The notes beneath the pieces are model-generated. The model saw only the letters and a program-made list of their open reading frames with translations, had not been told where the DNA came from and made no database searches. From NCBI GenBank assembly GCA_051747985.1, contig JBNJGU010000036.1:1-17932 (forward strand): 17,932 nt of DNA, read 5' to 3'. How positions within the stretch are numbered: the first letter of the stretch is position 1; each line of letters starts with the position of its first letter. Positions 14,660 to 17,932 of the stretch are shown in pieces. The stretch is from PWQG01 sp051747985 (GTDB taxonomy: Bacteria > Pseudomonadota > Gammaproteobacteria > Pseudomonadales > Pseudohongiellaceae). A program made the position numbers and the translations under genes.

Positions 14660-15919
14660 ATGGAATATTTCGACTACCAGCGCGGGCAGCTGTTCGCGGA
14701 ACGGGTGCCTGTGGCCGAGATCGTGGCCACGCACGGAACGCCCTGTTATGTCTACTCGCGCACCGCGCTGGAGCAGAATCTGCTGGCCTACGAGACGGCG
14801 CTGGCCGATCGGCCGCACCTGACCTGCTTTGCCGTCAAGGCCAATTCCAACCTGGCGGTACTCGATGTGCTGGCCCGCAAGGGCGCCGGTTTCGACATCG
14901 TCTCCGGCGGCGAGCTGGCGCGGGTGCTGGCGGCCGGCGGTGATCCGCGTAAAGTGATTTTCTCGGGCCTGGGCAAGACCGCCGCGGAGATCCGCCAGGC
15001 ACTGGAGGCCGACATCCTCTGCTTCAACGTGGAGTCGGAGGGGGAGCTGGAGCGCATCAACGAGGTGGCCGGACAGACCGGGCACCGCGCCCCGGTGTCC
15101 CTGCGCGTCAACCCGGACGTGGATGCCGGCACGCATCCCTACATCTCCACCGGCATGAAAGAGAACAAGTTCGGCATCGACATCGGCCGGGCCCGGGCGG
15201 TTTACCGACAGGCGGCCGCGCTGCCGCACCTGGACGTGATCGGCGTGGACTGTCACATCGGCTCGCAGCTCACCACGGTCGATCCCTTCCTGGATGCCCT
15301 GGACCGGGTCCTGTTGCTGGTCGATGACCTGGCCGCCGAGGGCATCATACTGCATCACCTGGATATCGGCGGCGGACTGGGCGTGACCTACGATGACGAG
15401 ACGCCTCCCGATCCGGAGACGCTGATCCATGCCGTGGAGGCGCGACTGGGCGAACGCGACCTGACACTGATCCTGGAGCCGGGCCGCTCGATCGCCGCCA
15501 ATGCCGGGATCTTCGTCACCCGCGTGGAGTACATCAAGCACACCGACCACAAGCACTTCGCCGTGGTCGATGGCGCCATGAACGATCTGCTGCGCCCGGC
15601 CCTGTACAGCGCCTGGCAGGCCATCGTGCCGGTCAGCGACCATGACGATGACGGCGTGGCCCGGGAGACGCGCTTCTACGATGTGGTCGGACCGGTCTGC
15701 GAGTCGGCCGATTTTCTGGGCAAGCACCGTCAACTCAGCCTGGCGCCCGGCGACCTGCTGGCCGTGCGCTCGGCCGGCGCCTACGGCTTCGTCATGGCCT
15801 CCAACTACAACACCCGCAACCGTCCGCCGGAACTGATGGTGGATGGCGATGCGGTCCACGTCGTGCGGCGGCGCGAAACCATTGAACAGCAACTGGCACC
15901 GGAGGCATTATTGCCTTGA
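14660..15919 (+). CDS. lysA: Diaminopimelate decarboxylase
   Basis: LysA converts meso-diaminopimelate to lysine using PLP. The 419-residue protein has the fold type III hallmarks: TCFAVKANSNLAVL, in which K60 should bind PLP; GAGFDIVSGGEL; VSLRVNPDVDAGTHPYISTG with the KFGI segment soon after; a HIGSQ motif in the barrel; DIGGGLGV for the phosphate; EPGRSIAANAG; and GPVCESADFLG supplying the partner-subunit cysteine near the C-terminus. Length and order are normal. Start ATG 14660 follows AGGA by 6 bases. It shares a likely operon with lptM upstream and dapF 63 bases downstream; that gap contains a long hairpin which may adjust expression between the two genes, which compete for the same intermediate. 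Confidence 0.96.
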   Translation: MEYFDYQRGQLFAERVPVAEIVATHGTPCYVYSRTALEQNLLAYETALADRPHLTCFAVKANSNLAVLDVLARKGAGFDIVSGGELARVLAAGGDPRKVIFSGLGKTAAEIRQALEADILCFNVESEGELERINEVAGQTGHRAPVSLRVNPDVDAGTHPYISTGMKENKFGIDIGRARAVYRQAAALPHLDVIGVDCHIGSQLTTVDPFLDALDRVLLLVDDLAAEGIILHHLDIGGGLGVTYDDETPPDPETLIHAVEARLGERDLTLILEPGRSIAANAGIFVTRVEYIKHTDHKHFAVVDGAMNDLLRPALYSAWQAIVPVSDHDDDGVARETRFYDVVGPVCESADFLGKHRQLSLAPGDLLAVRSAGAYGFVMASNYNTRNRPPELMVDGDAVHVVRRRETIEQQLAPEALLP

Positions 15920-15920
15920 G

Positions 15921-15958
15921 AGCCGCTGATAAAGACATGTCATGCTTTATCAGAGGCT
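15921..15958 (+). other. Long intergenic hairpin between lysA and dapF
   Basis: AGCC-g-CTGATAAAG (15921-15934) pairs with CTTTATCAG-a-GGCT (15945-15958), giving a 9-bp perfect stem extended by 4 more pairs across one mismatch, with a 10-base loop ACATGTCATG. No U run follows, so it is more likely an mRNA processing or stability element than a terminator. It starts 2 bases after the lysA stop. Confidence 0.6.
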
Positions 15959-15982
15959 CCTTGAGACAATGAGCGGAACCGC

Positions 15983-16816
15983 ATGAAACTGCACTTCACC
16001 AAAATGCACGGACTGGGCAACGATTTCATGGTGCTCAACCGCATCCGGCACCCGGTGCGTCTCAGTCGCCGACAGATCCAGCGTCTGGCCGACCGGCATT
16101 TCGGGGTGGGTTTCGACCAGTTGCTGATGATCGATCCGCCGGACCGGCCGGATGTCGACTTCCACTACCGCATCTTCAACGCTGACGGCAGCGAAGTGGA
16201 ACACTGCGGCAATGGCGCGCGGTGTTTTGCGCGTTTCGTGCTGGACAAGGGCCTGATCGCCCGGCGCACCATCCGGGTCAGCACGGTCAACCGGGTGCTG
16301 ACACTGAAGGTGTCCCGCGGCGACCGGGTATCGGTGGACATGGACGCGCCCGACTTCGATCCGGCCGCATTGCCGTTCCGCGCCGCGCGGGAAGCGGATC
16401 TGTATACACTGTCACTGGACCATGGCGAGAGTGTTCAGGTGGCGGCCGTTTCCGTCGGCAACCCGCACTGTGTGCTGACGGTGCCGGACGTGGACACGGC
16501 TCTGGTGCGGGACACCGGCCAGCGCATCGGCAGTCACTCCGATTTTCCCAGGGGCGTGAACGTGGGTTTCATGCAGGTGGTCGATCGCGACACCATCCGT
16601 CTGCGCGTGTATGAACGTGGCGCGGGCGAGACCATCGCCTGCGGCACCGGCGCCTGCGCGGCCGTGGTCTGTGGCATCCGCAACGGCCAGCTCAACAACG
16701 TGGTCACCGCGCAGCTGCGTGGTGGCGAACTGACCATCGAGTGGCAGGGCCCCGGGCAGCCGATCATCATGACCGGGCCGGCCACCACCGTATTCGAAGG
16801 ATCGCTCTTGCTATAA
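15983..16816 (+). CDS. dapF: Diaminopimelate epimerase
   Basis: DapF interconverts LL- and meso-diaminopimelate, supplying meso-DAP to LysA and to peptidoglycan synthesis. The 277-residue length is standard. It opens with KLHFTKMHGLGNDFMVL. The two active-site cysteines are in clear context: C75 in NADGSEVEHCGNGARC and C220 in ERGAGETIACGTGACA. GNPHCVLTV (159-167) and SHSDFPRGVNVGFMQV (184-199) are further family motifs. ATG 15983 has a modest purine-rich AGCGGA upstream. No cofactor is needed; catalysis uses the two cysteines as acid and base. It is followed after 8 bases by the DUF484 gene. Confidence 0.97.
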   Translation: MKLHFTKMHGLGNDFMVLNRIRHPVRLSRRQIQRLADRHFGVGFDQLLMIDPPDRPDVDFHYRIFNADGSEVEHCGNGARCFARFVLDKGLIARRTIRVSTVNRVLTLKVSRGDRVSVDMDAPDFDPAALPFRAAREADLYTLSLDHGESVQVAAVSVGNPHCVLTVPDVDTALVRDTGQRIGSHSDFPRGVNVGFMQVVDRDTIRLRVYERGAGETIACGTGACAAVVCGIRNGQLNNVVTAQLRGGELTIEWQGPGQPIIMTGPATTVFEGSLLL

Positions 16817-16824
16817 GGAGCCTG

Positions 16825-17553
16825 ATGCAGATGAGCAGCGATACATCCCCGGCCAGAAGCCGGCGCAACGACAACAAAGGCACCGACTCCGGCCCCTCCG
16901 CGGAAGAGGTGGCCCGCTACCTGAAGGCGCATCCCGATTTTTTCATCGACCGGGACAGTCTGCTGGCGGACCTGACACTGCCACACGAAAGCGGCGGCGC
17001 GGTATCCCTGCTGGAACGGCAGGTGAAGATACTGCGTGAGCGCGGCATCGATCTGCGTCACAAGCTCAACGGTCTGCTCGAGACCGCACGCTACAATGAC
17101 CAGCTTTTCAATGTCACCCGGCACCTGATCCTGACGCTGCTGGACGAGGATGACCCGCATCAGTTCATCAGCATCACCGAGGCCAACCTGTCGACCCAGC
17201 CGGGCATCGATGCCTGCACCCTGATCCTGACCGACGACAGCATTCTTCCGGATGGCGCACAGTATCGCCACGCCGACCTCGAGAACATGCGACAGCGCTT
17301 CCCGTCCCTGTTCCGCCGGCGTCACGTGGTCTGTCAACAGGTCGACGAGGAAGTCGCCGTGCTGCTGTTCCCGAACCACAGCCAGCGCATACGCTCCTCG
17401 GCCCTGTGCCCGATCCGCTACAACAACCAGGTCATCGGCATTCTGGCCCTGGGCAATCACTCCCGGGACTACTTCAACAATGACATGGACACACTGTTCC
17501 TGGACTTCATTGCGGATGCACTCGGCATACTGTTGGGCCGGCGTGCGACGTGA
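16825..17553 (+). CDS. DUF484 (YigA-like) GAF-fold protein
   Basis: The 242-residue protein has the DUF484 pattern: EEVARYLKAHPDFFIDRDSL, LTLPHESGGAVSLLERQV, ILRERGIDLRHKLNGLLETA and RYNDQLFN, then a GAF-like C-terminal half (ACTLILTDD, PIRYNNQVIGILALGNHSRDYF, MDTLFLDFIADALGILL). A coiled-coil-like helix spans about 50-90. Its function is not established; it usually lies between dapF and the recombinase gene xerC in Gammaproteobacteria. Two starts are possible: ATG 16825 and ATG 16831, 4 and 10 bases after the AAGGAG that overlaps the dapF stop. I took the first. Confidence 0.9.
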   Translation: MQMSSDTSPARSRRNDNKGTDSGPSAEEVARYLKAHPDFFIDRDSLLADLTLPHESGGAVSLLERQVKILRERGIDLRHKLNGLLETARYNDQLFNVTRHLILTLLDEDDPHQFISITEANLSTQPGIDACTLILTDDSILPDGAQYRHADLENMRQRFPSLFRRRHVVCQQVDEEVAVLLFPNHSQRIRSSALCPIRYNNQVIGILALGNHSRDYFNNDMDTLFLDFIADALGILLGRRAT

Positions 17554-17555
17554 TC

Positions 17556-17932
17556 ATGAACGACCCCCGCGACACTGATGGAAGCGCGCAGCGCCCCACC
17601 GTCTCGGTCATCTGCCGCACCATCGGCCGCGACACCCTGCGACAGGCACTGGACTCGGTCGGGCAGCAGAGCTGGCGTCCGATCGAGCTGGTGCTGGTGG
17701 ACGCGGCGGACTGCCACCCCCTCCCGGACTGGCAGGCTGACGGTATAGAGCTGGTGCGAGTGGCACCCGGCACGGCACTGCCCAGATCCGCCGCCGCCAA
17801 CGCCGGTCTGGACGCGGCCACGGGTGACTTCATCCTGTTTCTCGACGACGATGACTGGATCCTGCCGGACCATATCCGGCAACTGGTCGAGCACCTGTCA
17901 CAGCAGCCGCGGGTCGGCGTCGTCTACAGCAG
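17556..17932 (+). CDS. Family 2 glycosyltransferase, N-terminal part (runs off right edge)
   Basis: The first 125 codons show a GT-A fold: PTVSVICRTIGRD (nucleotide-binding first strand), ALDSVGQQSW, IELVLVDA, then RSAAANAGLDAATGDFILF and the acidic DDDD at 97-100 (FLDDDDWILPDHI), which provides the DXD metal and sugar-nucleotide site. It would transfer a sugar from a nucleotide donor, probably in cell-surface polysaccharide or protein glycosylation; the acceptor is unknown. The start is ATG 17556, or a GTG at 17550 whose GTGA overlaps the DUF484 stop; either implies coupling to DUF484. It occupies the place where xerC is normally found. Confidence 0.85.
   Translation, partial: MNDPRDTDGSAQRPTVSVICRTIGRDTLRQALDSVGQQSWRPIELVLVDAADCHPLPDWQADGIELVRVAPGTALPRSAAANAGLDAATGDFILFLDDDDWILPDHIRQLVEHLSQQPRVGVVYS

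Overview
The window looks like a chromosomal segment of a high-GC gammaproteobacterium. The right-hand two thirds carry typical housekeeping genes of that class: hemC-hemD, a divergent argH, and the cluster lptM-lysA-dapF-DUF484. Codon use there is strongly G/C at third positions. I cannot name a genus; a Chromatiales/Ectothiorhodospiraceae-like or related halophilic lineage is only a guess.

Positions 1 to about 7000 are an accessory, defence-type region with every gene on the minus strand. In transcription order it holds: a stand-alone AAA ATPase fused to a TIR domain (6638-5088); a parD-parE toxin-antitoxin pair with a recognisable promoter and operator-like inverted repeats; a deleted type I restriction R-subunit fragment whose N-terminal nuclease domain is joined to half of a zinc ribbon; an intact 798-residue protein combining a PD-(D/E)XK-like nuclease, a DUF2075/Schlafen-type helicase and a LexA/S24-type autoprotease; an N-terminally truncated ATP-binding regulator with a 21-bp tandem repeat; and the start of a probable DUF433-type antitoxin. 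Two of these genes are clearly broken and a third is cut by the window edge, so the region has undergone repeated deletion and recombination. The TIR gene is visibly more AT-rich than the rest.

Positions 7029-8764 are hemD and hemC, transcribed leftward with overlapping stop and start codons and ending in a likely intrinsic terminator at 6997-7019. hemX and hemY, which often follow in Gammaproteobacteria, do not follow here. argH (8897-10300) is divergent, and both promoters appear to be extended -10 types in the shared gap.

Positions 10405-14303 hold two exported proteins of less certain role, transcribed toward each other with only 5 bases between their stop codons: a glycine-rich predicted outer-membrane beta-barrel with three internal repeats, and an M10-like zinc metalloprotease of the DUF5117/DUF5118/DUF4953 type.

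From 14445 to the right edge a probable operon runs rightward: lptM (small lipoprotein that assists LPS-transport assembly), lysA and dapF (end of the diaminopimelate/lysine pathway, feeding peptidoglycan and protein synthesis), a DUF484 protein, and a family 2 glycosyltransferase cut by the window end. The lptM promoter lies so close to the ATG that the mRNA may be leaderless. A long hairpin separates lysA from dapF.

No rRNA, tRNA, CRISPR array, complete insertion sequence or integrase was found.
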